Positions 50,608-62,118 are shown, numbered from the stretch's first letter. The stretch is DNA of 64,000 bases from Arachis hypogaea (GCF_003086295.3 NC_092054.1:31588393-31652392), one strand, 5' to 3'. The notes: generated from the sequence alone by a model not told the origin. Translations and numbers: made by a program.

Positions 50608-51505
50608 AAACCAAGAGAAAGCAAAGGGTATCAACATTTATTCAATGTGAACTAATCTAAATGCAACCTAAACTATATGCATCTATCTATATGAATGCAA
50701 CTAAATGCAAAATGATTCTATCTACTTGGTTAAAAATAAATCAATCTCCAAGACATACATGCACAAGTAGGGCTAAGGTCCAATGACGACTTATGAATCC
50801 TACCAATTTAAATATCAAAATGAAGTTCAAGTAGACTTGCAAGAAGAACGCTCATGAAAGCCGGGAATCAAGGAATTGAGCATCAAACCCTCACCGGTAG
50901 TGTTTGCACTCTAGTCGCTCAAGTGTGTAGGGTCGATTCTCTTAATTCTCCCCTGATCATGCTTTCTAAGATTTGTTTTTCTTCTAACAATCAACATATA
51001 TTTCATGCATGCATACAAGTATCATGAGGTCTTTTTTAGGTTGTAATGGGGCTAGGGTCAAGGTAAAGATGCATATTTGGTCAAGTGAGCTTGAAATTTG
51101 AATCTTTGATAAGCTTAAACTTCCCACCTAACCTATGACATCCTATACAATTTCAAAGCTAACCTAACTACCTATTTTTCTCACTTTTTCACATACTCAT
51201 GTATTCCTTTTCATTTCACAATACTTATGCGTTGACCTATATTGAGCTTTGCTTTGGGGCATTTTGTCCCCTTTTATTTCTTTCTTTTTCTTTGTTTCTT
51301 TCTTTTTCTATTTTTTTCCTTTTCTTTTCCATATTGTTTTTTTTCTTTTTTTTTTCGTTTTCCTTTTTCTCATTTTTCTTTCTATATACAAGATCATCAA
51401 TGCATAAGGTTTTACATTCATTACACATGAGCATGTACCCAATTCTCAATATTTACAAAAAAAATACAAAACAACCCTTTTATTCACCCAATGTCCCAAG
51501 ATTTG
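50608..51505 (-). other. non-coding 3' internal region of F
   Basis: Shares blocks with D and G (CCGGGAATCAAGGAATTGAG, GGGGCTAGGGTCAAGG). A T-rich tract at 51280-51370 gives spurious frames. It ends abruptly at the start of element E. Confidence 0.65.
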
Positions 51506-51767
51506 TGATGCCAGGGCATTTTGGCCAGTTTCACTGACCTTTTCTTTACTGTTTTAGGGTTGTTTCATGCATTTTCTTAGTTAATAAGCAAGTCTTAGGT
51601 AGATAATCACTTACATCTTGATTCAAGCAAACATTATGAATTTTATGTGATTTTATGAGAATTATGCATGAATTGAATGACAAATTGGATAATGCATGTC
51701 TCATAACTTGGATTAGAGCTTTGATGGAATTTATTTGCTTGATTTCAGGACAAAGGAAGCAAGGAAG

Positions 51768-52612
51768 AGCCACGTTAGCAGCCACGTTAATCTAATTAAC
51801 GTGACCTCTAACGTGGAATGGGACTAAACTTGCAACGTTAATGAGAAAAGTGATTGCCAATAACGCCTTCGAGACCATCATGGCCCACGTTAATTGTCAC
51901 GTTAACTACATTAACGTGGTAGTTAACGTGGAGAAAAGGGAGCTCCAGCGTTAGTGGTAAAAGTGAACACCACTAACGCTCCAAATTGGCAATTAGCCAC
52001 GTTAAGAGTCATGTTAACTTAGTTAACGTTAACTTAGTTAACGTGAACTCTAACGTGAAAAGGAAGACCATGCCAACGTTAGTGACACTCACCTTTGTCA
52101 CTAACGTTGGACTAAGCCCAATTGGCCACGTTAAGAGTCACGTTAACTACATTAACGTGAACTCTAACGTGGGAGGAGCAAGGAATCGCCAACGTTAGTG
52201 ACACTCACCTTTGTCACTAACGTTGGAGATGGCTATCACCACAACGTTAGTAGCCACGTTAAGACAATTAACGTGAGGCACTAACGTGAGAAGGGGCGTT
52301 TGGAGCGTTAGTGACAAAGGTAAGTGTCACTAACGCTCTCGAGGCTAAGGCATGCCCACGTTAAGAGCCACGTTAGTTATACTAACGTGGACTCTAACGT
52401 GAGAAAAGGGGGGCTAAGAGCAACGTTATTGGCAAAGGTAAACGCTAATAATGCTTGCGATGGACTAAGAGACAACGTTAGTGGTCACGTTAGTGCCACT
52501 AACGTTGAAGTTAACGTGAACCATCTTGGGCTAGGAACGTTAGTGAAAAAGGTGATCGTAACTAACATTCTCGAACCCACATTTTCACTTAACGTTAATG
52601 CCACTAACGTCC
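51768..52612. repeat. array of CACGTTA/TAACGTG palindromes in the LTR of E
   Basis: Large double-stem palindromes of the form CCACGTTA..CACGTTA..TAACGTG..TAACGTGG are centred near 51793, 51908, 52027, 52149, 52270, 52380 and ~52500. They are about 110-122 bp apart. Simpler hairpins such as AACGTTAGTGACA...TGTCACTAACGTT lie between them (51955-51980, 52076-52108, 52191-52225, 52304-52337). Confidence 0.9.
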
Positions 52613-52751
52613 TAGCTAAAGTCCATGCCTACTTCACACTTTCTCTACAAGTAAAGCTGAGCCCACTAAAGATTCCAAACTGTTTCAAACTCAAGATCCA
52701 AAGGCCCATATCCAAAGACTTGAAGAGCCAACTAGAAGATCAGAAGAGTAG

Positions 52752-52759
52752 TATATATA
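52752..52759 (+). promoter_or_regulatory. TATA box of the LTR of E
   Basis: TATATATA followed by GGAG, about 140 bp after the palindrome array, in the same relative position as the TATA box of element A. Confidence 0.55.
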
Positions 52760-53747
52760 GGAGTAGTTTTGAACTAGAGAGAGAGCTTTTGGCATTGGGA
52801 GAACTACTCTCTGTATAATTTTACTTTCTCTGTAACTTCTAGTTTTACTTTCAGAATGTATTCTCCATCTTTGCTTTCCATTCCCAGAGCTATGAACAAC
52901 TAAACCCCTTTCATTGGGTTAGGGAGCTCTGTTGTAATTTGATGGATCACTAATAGTTTTCATTATTCTTCTTCTTTCTTTTCTCTTGATTTTACTAGAA
53001 AGCTTTCAATCTTCATCCAATTGGGTAGTTGTCTTGGAAAAGAAGCTATTCATACTTGGATCTCTTCGGAACCTTGGAAGAGGAATGAAGAGATCATGCT
53101 AGAAATGCTTTCTCATGTTGGACCAAATTGGGGTTTGGATGGATATAGTGACATATGATCCTACCAACACTTTGATTTGGGAATACATATGGTATAATCA
53201 GTGACCACTCTTCATCTCTTCTCATGAGCAATTAGACCAAGAAATTGGCTATTGATCAAGATTTGAGAGATTGAATTACCAAGGAATTGGAATTCAATCA
53301 CTTAAGATTGCCAAGGAGATCAATGAATGCATTGATTGAGGAAGAGATGGAGATGAACTTGATCTAGAGAATACAACATCTCCTGAGCCCAATGAATCCC
53401 CCATTTCTGATCTTACCCATTCTCTTTACTTTCTACCATTTACTTTTATGTTCATTTTCCTAAATCCCCATTTAAGATTCTGCAATTTACTTTCCGCCAT
53501 TTACATTTTGCTCTTTAATTCCAGCATTTACACTTTCTGTTATTTACTTTCCCGCCATTTAATTTCCTGCAATTCTCAAATCAAATTCTGCTTAGCTCAA
53601 CTAGAACATTCCTCCAATTAAAATTGCTTGACCAATCAATCCCTGTGGGATTCGACCTCACTCTATTGTGAGTTTTTACTTGACGATAATTCGGTATACT
53701 TGCCGAGGGAAAATTGTTGAGAGACAAGTTTTCGTGCATCAAGTTTA

Positions 53748-53765
53748 TGGCGCCGTTGCCGGGGA
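53748..53765 (+). promoter_or_regulatory. primer-binding site of element E
   Basis: TGGCGCCGTTGCCGGGGA, six bases after the LTR end; identical to those of A and D. Confidence 0.9.
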
Positions 53766-54999
53766 TTGATTTTGTATCAACAATGATTAAATTGGTGGAT
53801 AACTAGATTGGGCATTGTTCTTTTGTTTGATTTAAATTCTGTTTGAGTAATTTACTTTCAGTTTTAGTTATTTTCTTCCCTTTACCCCTGCCCGTTAGTG
53901 GTTGGTGCACGAAATTGTGATCTCAGGCAACGGCGCTAAAAACTCTCTACGCACATCTTAATAAATCATTTTTTATTCACAACTTCGATACAACTAACCA
54001 GCAAGTGCACTGGGTCGTCCAAGTAATAAAACCTTACGTTAGTAAGGGTCGATCCCACGGAGATTGTTGGTATGAAGCAAGCTATGGTCACCTTGTAAAT
54101 CTCAGTCAGGCGGATATAAAATAGATATGGAGTTTTTGAAAATAAATAATAAAATAAGGATAGAAATACTTATGTAAATCATTGGTGAGAATTTCAGATA
54201 AGCGCATAGAGATGCTTTCGTTCCTCTGAACTTCTGCTTTCCTACTGTCTTCATCCAATCAATCCTACTCCTTTCTATGGCTGGCTTTATGTAAGGACAT
54301 CACCATTGGCAATGGCTACTTTTGATCCTCTCTGGAAAATAGTCCGATGCGCTGTCACTGCATGGCTAATCGTCTGGAGGCATCACCGTTATAAATGGCT
54401 GCATCCCATCCTCTTGTGAAAATGGTCCAAATGCTCTGTCACAGCACGGCTAATCATCTGAGGTTCTCGATCATACTGGAATAGGATTCACCCTCCTTTT
54501 GCGTCTGTCACTACGCCCAGCACTCGCGAGTTTGAAGTTCGTCACAGTCATTCAATCCCAGAATCCTACTCGAAATACCACAGACAAGGTTTAGACTTTC
54601 CGGATTCTCATGAATGCCACCATCAATCTAGCTTATACCACGAGAATTTTGATTAAGAGATCCAAGAGATAATCATTCAATCGAAGGTAGAACGGAAGTG
54701 GCTGTCAGGCACGCGTTCATAGGGAATGATGATGATTGTCACGTTCATCACATTCATGTTGAAGTGCGAATGAATATCTTAGAAGCGGAATAAGTTGAGT
54801 TGAATAGAAAAACAGTAGTACTTTGCATTAATCTTTGAGGAACAGCAGAGCTCCACACCTTAATCTATGAAGTGTAGAAACTCTACCGTTGAAAATATAT
54901 AAGTGAAAGGTCCAGGCATGGCCGAATGGCCAGCCCCCAAAACGTGATCAATAGATCAAAATATGATCATAAGATGTCAAATACAATAGTAAAAAGTCT

Positions 55000-55007
55000 T
55001 ATTTATA
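55000..55007 (-). promoter_or_regulatory. TATA box of the LTR of B
   Basis: TATTTATA on plus, i.e. TATAAATA in the element's direction, at the same LTR position as in A. Confidence 0.55.
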
Positions 55008-55124
55008 CTAAACTAGTTACTAGGGTTTATAGAAGTAAGTAATTGATGCATAAATCCACTTCTGGGGCCCACTTGGTGTGTGTTTGGGCTAAGCTTGAAT
55101 GTTACACGTGCAGAGGCTCTTTCT

Positions 55125-55234
55125 GGAGTTGAACGCCAGGTTGTAACGTATTTCTGGCATTCAACTCTGGTTTGTGACGTGTTTCTGGCGTTTAACTCCA
55201 GACAGCAGCGTAGAACTGGCGTTCAACCCCATTT
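55125..55234. repeat. 31-bp-spaced palindromes in the LTR of B
   Basis: Four units (GGAGTTGAACGCC, GGCATTCAACTC, GGCGTTTAACTCC, GGCGTTCAACCCC) start at 55125, 55156, 55187 and 55218, exactly 31 bp apart. Units are more decayed than those in A, yet the spacing has not changed. Confidence 0.85.
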
Positions 55235-55305
55235 TACGTCGTCTAAACTCGGTCAAAGTATGGACTATTATACATTGTTGGAAAGCCCTGGATGTCTACT
55301 TTCCA

Positions 55306-56139
55306 GTATTACCACCGGATACATAAATGCCACAGACATATAACTGGGTGAACCTTTTCAGATTGTGACTCAGCTTTTCTAAAGTCCCCAATTAGAGGTG
55401 TCCAGGGTTCTTAAGCACACTCTTCTTTTGCTTTGGACCTTGACTTTAACCGCTCAGTCTCAAGTTTTTACTTGACACCTTCACGCCACAAGCACATGGT
55501 TAGGGACAGCTTAGTTTAGCCGCTTAGGCCAGGATTTTATTCCTTTAGGCCCTCCTATCCACTGATGCTCAAAGCCTTGGGATCCTTTTTATTACCCTTG
55601 CCTTTTGGTTTTAAGGGTTATTGGCTTTTTGCTCTTGCCTCTTGGTTTTAAGAGCTTTTGGCTTTTTCTGCTTGCTTTTTCTTTTTCTTTCTATTTTTTT
55701 TTGCTATTTTTTTTTTTCTGCAAGCTTTGTTCTTTGCTGCTTTTTCTTGCTTCAAGAATCATTTTTATGATTTTTCAGATTATCAAATAACATGTCTCCT
55801 TGTCATCATTCTTTCAAGAGCCAACATATTTAACATTCTTAAACAACAACTTCAAAAGACATATGCACTGTTCAAGCATTCATTCAGAAAACAAAAAGTA
55901 TTGTCACCACATCAATATAATTAAACTAAGTTCAAGGATAAATTTGAAACTCATGTACTTCTTGTTCTTTTGAATTAAAACATTTTTCATTTAAGAGAGG
56001 TGATGGATTCATAGGACATTCATAACTTTAAGACAAATTTACTAAATACTAATGATCATGTAATAATACACAAACATAGATAGGCACTTAACATAGAAAA
56101 CGAAAAACAGAGAATGTAAGAACAAGGAATGAGTCCACC
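55306..56139 (-). other. non-coding 3' internal region of B
   Basis: Reverse counterpart of 28459-29300 in element A, including the T-rich run (A-rich in A) at 55660-55740. Frames at 55605-55924 lie in that low-complexity part and are not supported. Confidence 0.7.
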
Positions 56140-57288
56140 TTAGTGATGGTGGCGTTTCCTTCTTGAGGAACCAATAATGTCCTTGAGCTCTTCTATGTCT
56201 CTTCCTTGTCTTTGTTGCTCCTCCCTCATTGTATTTTGATTTTCTCTTATTTCATGAAGGATGATGGAGTGCTCTTGATGTTCCACCCTTAGTTGTCCCA
56301 TGTTGGAACTTAATTCTCCTAGGGAGGTGTTGATTTGCTCCCAATAGTTTTGTGGAGGAAAATGCATTTGAGGCATTTCCGGGATCTCATGGTGATGAGC
56401 TTCATGCGTCTCCTGAGATCCATGAATGGGCTCTCTTGCTTGCTCCATCCTTTTCTTAATGATGGGCTTCTCTTCCTCAATGGGAATGTCTCCTTCTATG
56501 TCAATCCTAGCTGAGTTGCATAGATGGCAAATGAGGTGGGGAAAAGCTAGTCTTGCCCCAGGATAGGGCTTTTCAGCTATTTTGTAGAGTTCAAGGGAGA
56601 TGACTTCATGAATTTCTACTTCCTCTCTAATCATGATGCTATGGATCATGATGGCCCGATCCACAGTAACTTCAGATCGGTTGCTAGTGGGGATGATGGA
56701 GCGTTGGATGAACTCCAACCATCCTCTAGCCACAGGTTTGAGGTCCAGTCTTCTTAGTTGAACCGGCTTGCCTTTGGAGTCAATCTTCCATTGAGCTCCT
56801 TCCACACATATGTCCATGAGGAATTGGTCCAACCTTTGATTAAAGTTGACCCTTCTAGTGTAGGGGCGTGCATCTCCTTGCATCATAGGCAAGTTGAACG
56901 CCAACCTCACATTTTTCGGACTAAAATCTAAGTATTTTCCCCGAACCATTGTGAGATAATTCTTTGGGTTCGGGTTCTTACTTAGATCATGGTTCCTTGT
57001 GATCCATGCATTGGCATAGAACTCTTGAACTATTAGGATGCCAACTTGTTGGATGGGGTTTGTTAGAACTTCCCAACCTCTTCTTTGGATTTCATGTCGG
57101 ATCTCCGGATACTCATTTCTCTTGAGTTTGAAAGGGACCTCGGGGATCACCTTCTTCTTGGCCACAACATCATAGAAGTGGTCTTGATGAGCTTTGGAGA
57201 TGAATCTTTCCATCTCCCATGACTCGGAGGTGGAAGCTTTTGTCTTTCCTTTCCCTTTTCTAGAGGATTCTCCGGTCTTAGGTGCCAT
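56140..57288 (-). CDS. putative plant transposon protein of element B, intact
   Basis: A full 382-codon frame from ATG 57288 (MAPKTGESSRKGKGKTKAST) to a stop at 56140. The N-terminus is Lys/Ser-rich and probably disordered. The conserved domain spans about residues 30-250, with VQEFYANAWITRNHD, KNYLTMVRGKYLDFSPKNVR, VARGWLEFIQRSIIPTSNRS and LAFPHLICHLCN. The C-terminal ~80 residues are Gln/Glu/Arg-rich and likely coiled-coil (MREEQQRQGRDIEELKDIIG), ending RRKRHHH. This is the layout of the putative plant transposon protein family, common in legume retroelements; its biochemical role is unknown to me. Its persistence as an open frame next to a gag gene with two stops suggests it was kept for longer or degraded later. 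The hairpin and tract at 57325-57361 lie just upstream. Confidence 0.85.
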   Translation of the reverse strand: MAPKTGESSRKGKGKTKASTSESWEMERFISKAHQDHFYDVVAKKKVIPEVPFKLKRNEYPEIRHEIQRRGWEVLTNPIQQVGILIVQEFYANAWITRNHDLSKNPNPKNYLTMVRGKYLDFSPKNVRLAFNLPMMQGDARPYTRRVNFNQRLDQFLMDICVEGAQWKIDSKGKPVQLRRLDLKPVARGWLEFIQRSIIPTSNRSEVTVDRAIMIHSIMIREEVEIHEVISLELYKIAEKPYPGARLAFPHLICHLCNSARIDIEGDIPIEEEKPIIKKRMEQAREPIHGSQETHEAHHHEIPEMPQMHFPPQNYWEQINTSLGELSSNMGQLRVEHQEHSIILHEIRENQNTMREEQQRQGRDIEELKDIIGSSRRKRHHH

Positions 57289-57324
57289 CAATGGTAATGG
57301 AAAAACAAAAAGTTTATGCTTTTA

Positions 57325-57361
57325 CCACACCAAACTTAGAATATTGCTCGCCCTCGAGCAA
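57325..57361 (-). promoter_or_regulatory. internal hairpin plus polypurine-like tract (element B)
   Basis: Minus strand: TTGCTCG, loop AGGG, CGAGCAA (57361-57344), then TATTCTAAGTTTGGTGTGG. Stem, loop and tract match A's internal copy, and it too lies ~40 bp before the ATG of the transposon-protein ORF. Confidence 0.75.
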
Positions 57362-57589
57362 GAGAAAAAAGAATAGATGAAGAAGAAGAAGAAAATATGG
57401 AGGAGAGGGGGAGAGGTGTATTCGGCCAAGAAGAGAAGAGGGGGTTGTGTTGTGTGAAAATGAGGAAGAATGGAGGGCTTTATATAGGGAATGGAGGGGG
57501 GGTAAGGTCCGTTGTGTTGTTTTCTAATCCTCAAGGTTGTCTTTTAAATTCTTGTGAACGTCGTCCTTGTCACCTGACCTTATCTCAAG
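57362..57589 (-). other. leader before the transposon-protein ORF of B
   Basis: Minus strand: ...CTATATAAAGCCC (57476-57488 on plus), then CT-rich sequence and GGCCGAATACAC, which is shared with A at 28008. The CTATATAAAGCCC part looks like a TATA box. If real, the transposon-protein ORF may have its own promoter, but this is a guess from one motif. Confidence 0.4.
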
Positions 57590-60500
57590 CCTTGTAACCT
57601 TCTAAATAACTCGGCGATTGCTTTAGAGGCACGTATGACCTTTGGGCATAGCAAATGAAACGTTAGTCTCCTTAGAATGCTGCTCGTGAGCGTGAAAAGA
57701 TGAAGTAGTAAGTGTGTGAGTGTGACGTAATAAGGAGCTGTGGTAGTTTTATTTCCTTGTGAACATTTGTGGATGATAGGCTTGTGACCAACTTTTTTTT
57801 TGGGTTGCGAAGTGATTGATGGAGTTGCAAATTGAAGTTCTGAAGTGAATACAACGTTGGTGAGCGAACGTTTTACCCATTGTTTAAATACCAGCTTGCT
57901 TTGTAGCCATTTTGCCACATTAACTATAACTTTGCATTGTGAACGCCTATCTTGTATCTCCTGCCTTATACCATACTTTACCCTTATATTTAAATCTTAT
58001 AGTTATTCAGTATTTGAACATCTATATACATAAATATGCTAAACTTTCTTGCTTATCTAAAACGCATTTAGAAAGTAAAGTACTGTTGCTTCAGACCCAT
58101 GTGACATTCTTGTTTTAAACCCCGTGTAACTTTTGCTTTAGACCACACTTTTCCCATATGCATAAGTTTTACAAACTATTCGATATTTGGAAAATTAATA
58201 CATATATCTGCTAAGATCTCTGCTTTTCTAAAGTATTCAAAACTATTTTAGAATGTTGTGTATTAAGTTAATTTTCGAGGACGAAAATTTTTATAAGTGG
58301 GGTAGGATGTAAGACCTCTAACTTTTTAAAAGTTATTAATTAATCATTTACGATGCATTATATTTATTTAAGACTGTATTTCGGAGATTTTTATATAAAA
58401 GTTGAGTAAACTCTTATTTTTGATTTAGAGTTCTTATAATTGAAAAATAGTGAATATTTTATATGCCTTAATTTTAAATATTTATATTTTTAACCTTATT
58501 TTATAAATGAAGGAGAATTAATTTATTTGTCTCCAATTTTTATTTAATTAGCATTTAATCGAAACTAATTTATAAATTTGTAATTGAAAGGTATTTTAAA
58601 GATGGATATTTTATATTTAATATAATATCTCTTAATTTTATTAAAATTTAACAAAATCCCAAATTGCCCAAAAATCTCTAATTTCACATTTGCCCCAAAT
58701 TAAACCCTAATCCTAAAATCAAACACACAAAACCCTAATCTTAATTAACACATAATTTCCTTTATCCCAAATGAAACCCAAGCTGCCCCTTACCTCCTTC
58801 AGCCGCCAATTACTTTCACCCCCAATAACCCCACTCATCGAAGAAAGAAAGAAAAGAAAAGGGAAGAAGGAAGGGGGACCTAGGAAGGAGGGAGAGGGGG
58901 GAGAAGAGGGAGGCAGCGCGGTGGGTGTCACTGCCACCGCCGCCGCCGCTGCTAATCGAGAGAAGGGGAGATCCAAGAAAGAGAGAGAGAGAGCATTGGT
59001 GGGAGAGGAAGACCGCTGCCACAGCTGCCGCCGCTCGTCCTCCAGCTCGTCGCCACCATCGCGGATCGCCACTGACCTCGCGCCCGTCACCGCCGACCAT
59101 GAGCCAGAGGAGCAGAAGAACGATGCTATTACGCTGTTCCTCGCTGTAGATGAAGCTCGCCGCCGCAGATGAAGTTCGCCGCCGCAGCCGTTACTGTTCG
59201 CGCTGTAGTCGTCGCTGAAGGGAGCCATCGTCGCTGTCATCAGAACAGAGGGCGAGAGAGAGACAGAGAGCTCGCGGTGGAGGAAAGAATAGGCGCCGCC
59301 GTGCTGCATGAAGCTTCCGCCGTCGTTCCTGCCGCCGTCCAGCCTCAGTTAGCACCGCCGAAGCTCCTGCCATCACCGTCGTTGAAGAAGCTCACCGGAG
59401 CTGCTGGAGGCTACCGCCGCTCTACCTGGTTCTGTTTTGAGTCGCGCAACCGTGTCCGTGGCTGTCGGAGACCGTATCTGAAGCCTCTATCTTCTTGGGT
59501 TTTGGTTGTTACAAGTTACTCGGCTCTACGCTGTTGTCAGAACTAGGCCAGATTTACCGGTAACTGCTTCCTCCTTTCTTGAATCTATTCTATTTCTATT
59601 TTGCTCCGCTATTCTGATTTTATTGATATCCCTACTGCCTTACCAATTGGAATAGTTTTACTGCCATCAGGACAGATGCATAGGTCCCTGATTATGTTCT
59701 TTGCTGCTCTGTCGTTATGTTTTCTATAGCTGCAGTAAGTTATTTTAACCTTGATATCCTTACTGCTATTATTTTCCTATGAATTATTGAGAATTTCGTG
59801 ATATTGACGTTCTAGGGTCGAGTTTCGGTAATCACATGGTTGGAGTAAAAGCCGTTTTTGTTGTTGTGAAAGTAAACGGAACTGCGGATGCAGCTGCCGC
59901 TGAATGCGAGCCGAAAGAAAAAGAGTTTATGTCTCGTAGTTAGATCACAATCGAGGTAGGGGTTTTTCTTAAATCTATTTTACATTACAGGGTTGTTATA
60001 AATCGATATTAACGCGTAAAATACATTTTTGTGATTTCGTGAGTCTTATGAATTGAATTGAGTTGTTTTGGTTGAATGAGATCATTAATTTGATTTGATA
60101 TTAAACCCGATTTGATATTGGAATTTGATTTTAAAATAAACTTGGAAAAAGACTTGATATTTGAAAACGGGTTATTTATTGAGAATGATTTGCTATTTTT
60201 TGGAAATGATTCGAAAAGTGTTTGAGGGAATGGTTTGGTTTGAAACTGTTTGAGAAGACCGAGAATTCTTAACTATTGATTGATGCTGTTGGTTGAAGTC
60301 GGTTTAAATTGTGATTTATAGGATTGGTTGATTGAATTCTGGATTTTGTAATTTCTTTGGGTTGAGTATTGTTGTTGTGATAATGGTTGTTGGAAGTGAT
60401 TTGACTGATTAACAGGTGTTTGGTTTGGTTTGGTTGGGACCCGAACAGGGTGGCAGAGTCCGAGTTTTAGAGGAGATGCTGCCGAAATTTTATAAAACTG

Positions 60501-61847
60501 GAAGTTTTGTTTGAAGTAATTGTTTAAAAAGATTTAGTTCTTAAACGTTATTTATTTTGGATTGATTTATTTAGAATAGTAAGAATTATGTTTTGAATTG
60601 AGATTGTTGATTAACGGAAAGAAGGATGATGAGGATTGATTTGAAATATGATTTTTGAATGAATTTGGAAATGGGATATGGATTGACGAATGATGATGAT
60701 ATTGAGAATGACTTAGATATTGATGAATGATGAATGAATTATTTGTGGCTTATGAATTTAAAATATCTGAGATGCGAGGTTCCCTGGATTAAGTGCCGTG
60801 GCTTGCCACCACGTGTACCAGGTTGAAAACTCGATACTCTGTTGACCCTACGACGTAAGTGTGACCGGGCACTATATAAATTCCCGGGAATGTTACCCCC
60901 ATTGAGCAATATTGATTATTTGAGAAAAAACTATGCATAGACTCTTGGGGATGCACGTCGGGGGACAGTCTAAGGACAATTCAGACTTGTCGGGTTGGCT
61001 GGATAACCGACAGATGAGCCTCATCAGCCATAGGACAGGCATGCATCATATGCATTTGTATGCTTTGTTTGGGTTTGAACTTGTTTTGGTTTGCCTAATT
61101 GCTAAACTGTTCTTAACTGCTACTTGAATTATTTGCTGTAATTGCTACCTACTTGTGCTTTCCTTGTTTGTCTTGCCTGTGTTTGTCCTGGCGTGCTACA
61201 TTTGAGAATAAACTTTGGTGCTGAATTAATGATTGTGTTGTTTGATTGTATGGTTGGTTTCTGATTGAGATTTTTCTTATAAGGAAGGAAATGTTTCGGA
61301 TTTTTGAATAATTACACGTTTCTTTAAAATGGTTTTGAACGATTATCTACTGGTTTTTAAAAGATTCATAAGGCAATGATAATCATTGAGCTTGAAAACA
61401 ATTTTCTTATTAAATATCTTCTTATGACAACTTTGAAACTGCGTGGTGAGACCGTGTGGTTAGGTTCTCACCCCCCTACAGCTTTATCTTTTCAGGAACC
61501 GAATGAAACATTAAGAAGAGTTATACTGCGTTTGGTTTATATGTTGTATTAATTAGTTTATTTTCTTCCCTTATCTTTGTTATTAAAATTTTGTAAGAGG
61601 GATAGGAATTGTATATTTTATATGTATAATATGTTGAGTTATTATGTAAGGAGTCTTGTATATGAATCTATGCCTGCTTGTATTTTTTCTTAAGATAAAG
61701 TATTTATTTTCGGTTTTCTAAGAAATCAGCGATACAGTGTCGAGTCACAGGCTCCTATTTTAGTATTTAATATGTAAAGTAGTTATAATACTTCTTGCTA
61801 TCAGAGTAGCGCAGCCGGAAGCGTGATTTCTGATAGTGAGGGTGTTA
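57590..61847 (+). mobile_element. Gypsy retrotransposon 3' end with 3.5-kb LTR, inserted in B
   Basis: Internal 3' sequence without genes (57590-58294), a purine tract (GTGGGGTAGGA, 58297-58307) and a complete-looking LTR starting TGTAAGACCTC at 58308. Upstream of the tract, TTTTCGAGGACGAAAATTTT is the familiar sequence near the end of pol in plant chromovirus-type Gypsy elements. The 5' LTR and coding region are absent, so this is a truncated copy. The left boundary is placed where the B-type leader stops and is uncertain by ~50 bp. Confidence 0.7.
58308..61847 (+). repeat. 3' LTR of the inserted Gypsy element, 3.54 kb
   Basis: Same family as the solo LTR at 12379-15638 (reverse). The start TGTAAGACCTC and the closing TTGCTATCAGAGTAGCGCAG, then CCGGAAGCGTG and GAGGGTGTTA agree. 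The last two bases expected (CA) are replaced by GG of the following sequence, so the very end is damaged or the junction is imprecise. GC-rich, CpG-rich part 58760-59570 gives long frames on both strands (e.g. 58719-59309, 59169-59546); they are not protein genes I recognise and probably reflect the leader. Confidence 0.75.
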
Positions 61848-62118
61848 GGTGGGAAATTGATTTTGAATTTTGAAGGTAGGTGGGGTTTATGAGGTGGGTT
61901 TATGGGGAAGAGTGGATGGATGTGAGTGGTGAAGTGGTGATAGGGAAGAGAGATTGAGGTGATTGGTGAAGAGTGTTATGGGATTGTGTGAAAGAGGGGT
62001 GAGAAGAAGTGAGTGGAGGTAGGTGGGGATCCTGTGGGGTCTACAGATCCTGAGGTGTTCAAAGATTTACAACCTTGCACCAAATTAGGCATGCAAAATG
62101 CCCTTGCACACAACTCTG
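61848..62118 (-). other. B internal region between array and Gypsy insertion
   Basis: Non-coding; the minus strand matches A at 27760-27990 (CCCCACAGGATCCCCAC, TACCTTCAAAATTCAA). Confidence 0.7.

Larger units (their letters stand above)
48998..51505 (-). mobile_element. LTR retrotransposon F (minus), 3' end only
   Basis: A complete 1573-bp LTR (48998-50570; TGATGAGAGGAC...GGGTTTATCA on plus) with hairpin and purine tract on its inner side, then ~900 bp of non-coding 3' internal sequence. Its remainder is cut off at 51506 where the LTR of element E begins. It is related to D and G but is a distinct LTR family. Confidence 0.8.
51506..53741 (+). repeat. 5' LTR of element E
   Basis: TG/CA ends and a primer site directly downstream. 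It contains an ~840-bp palindrome array and a TATATATA box at 52752-52759. A frame at 52324-52818 runs through the array and is not supported as a gene. Confidence 0.85.
51506..53903 (+). mobile_element. LTR retrotransposon E (plus), 5' LTR and start of leader only
   Basis: A 2236-bp LTR (51506-53741; TGATGCCAGG...GTGCATCA), then a primer site and ~140 bp of leader before element B's LTR starts at 53904. The rest must lie beyond element B or be lost. Confidence 0.85.
53904..55305 (-). repeat. 3' LTR of element B, start deleted
   Basis: Begins on plus as TGGTGCACGAAATTGTGAT, the reverse of the A-type LTR end. It follows the A LTR in reverse to ~55300 and then jumps into internal sequence. About 300 bp of LTR start, the purine tract and some internal sequence are missing. 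Just inside its outer end (53926-53943) lies a copy of the primer-site core. Confidence 0.85.

Noticed and set aside
58719..59546. Long Ser/Arg/Ala-rich frames of 125-196 codons
   Set aside because: They lie in the GC-rich leader part of a Gypsy LTR, overlap in several frames and show no domain.
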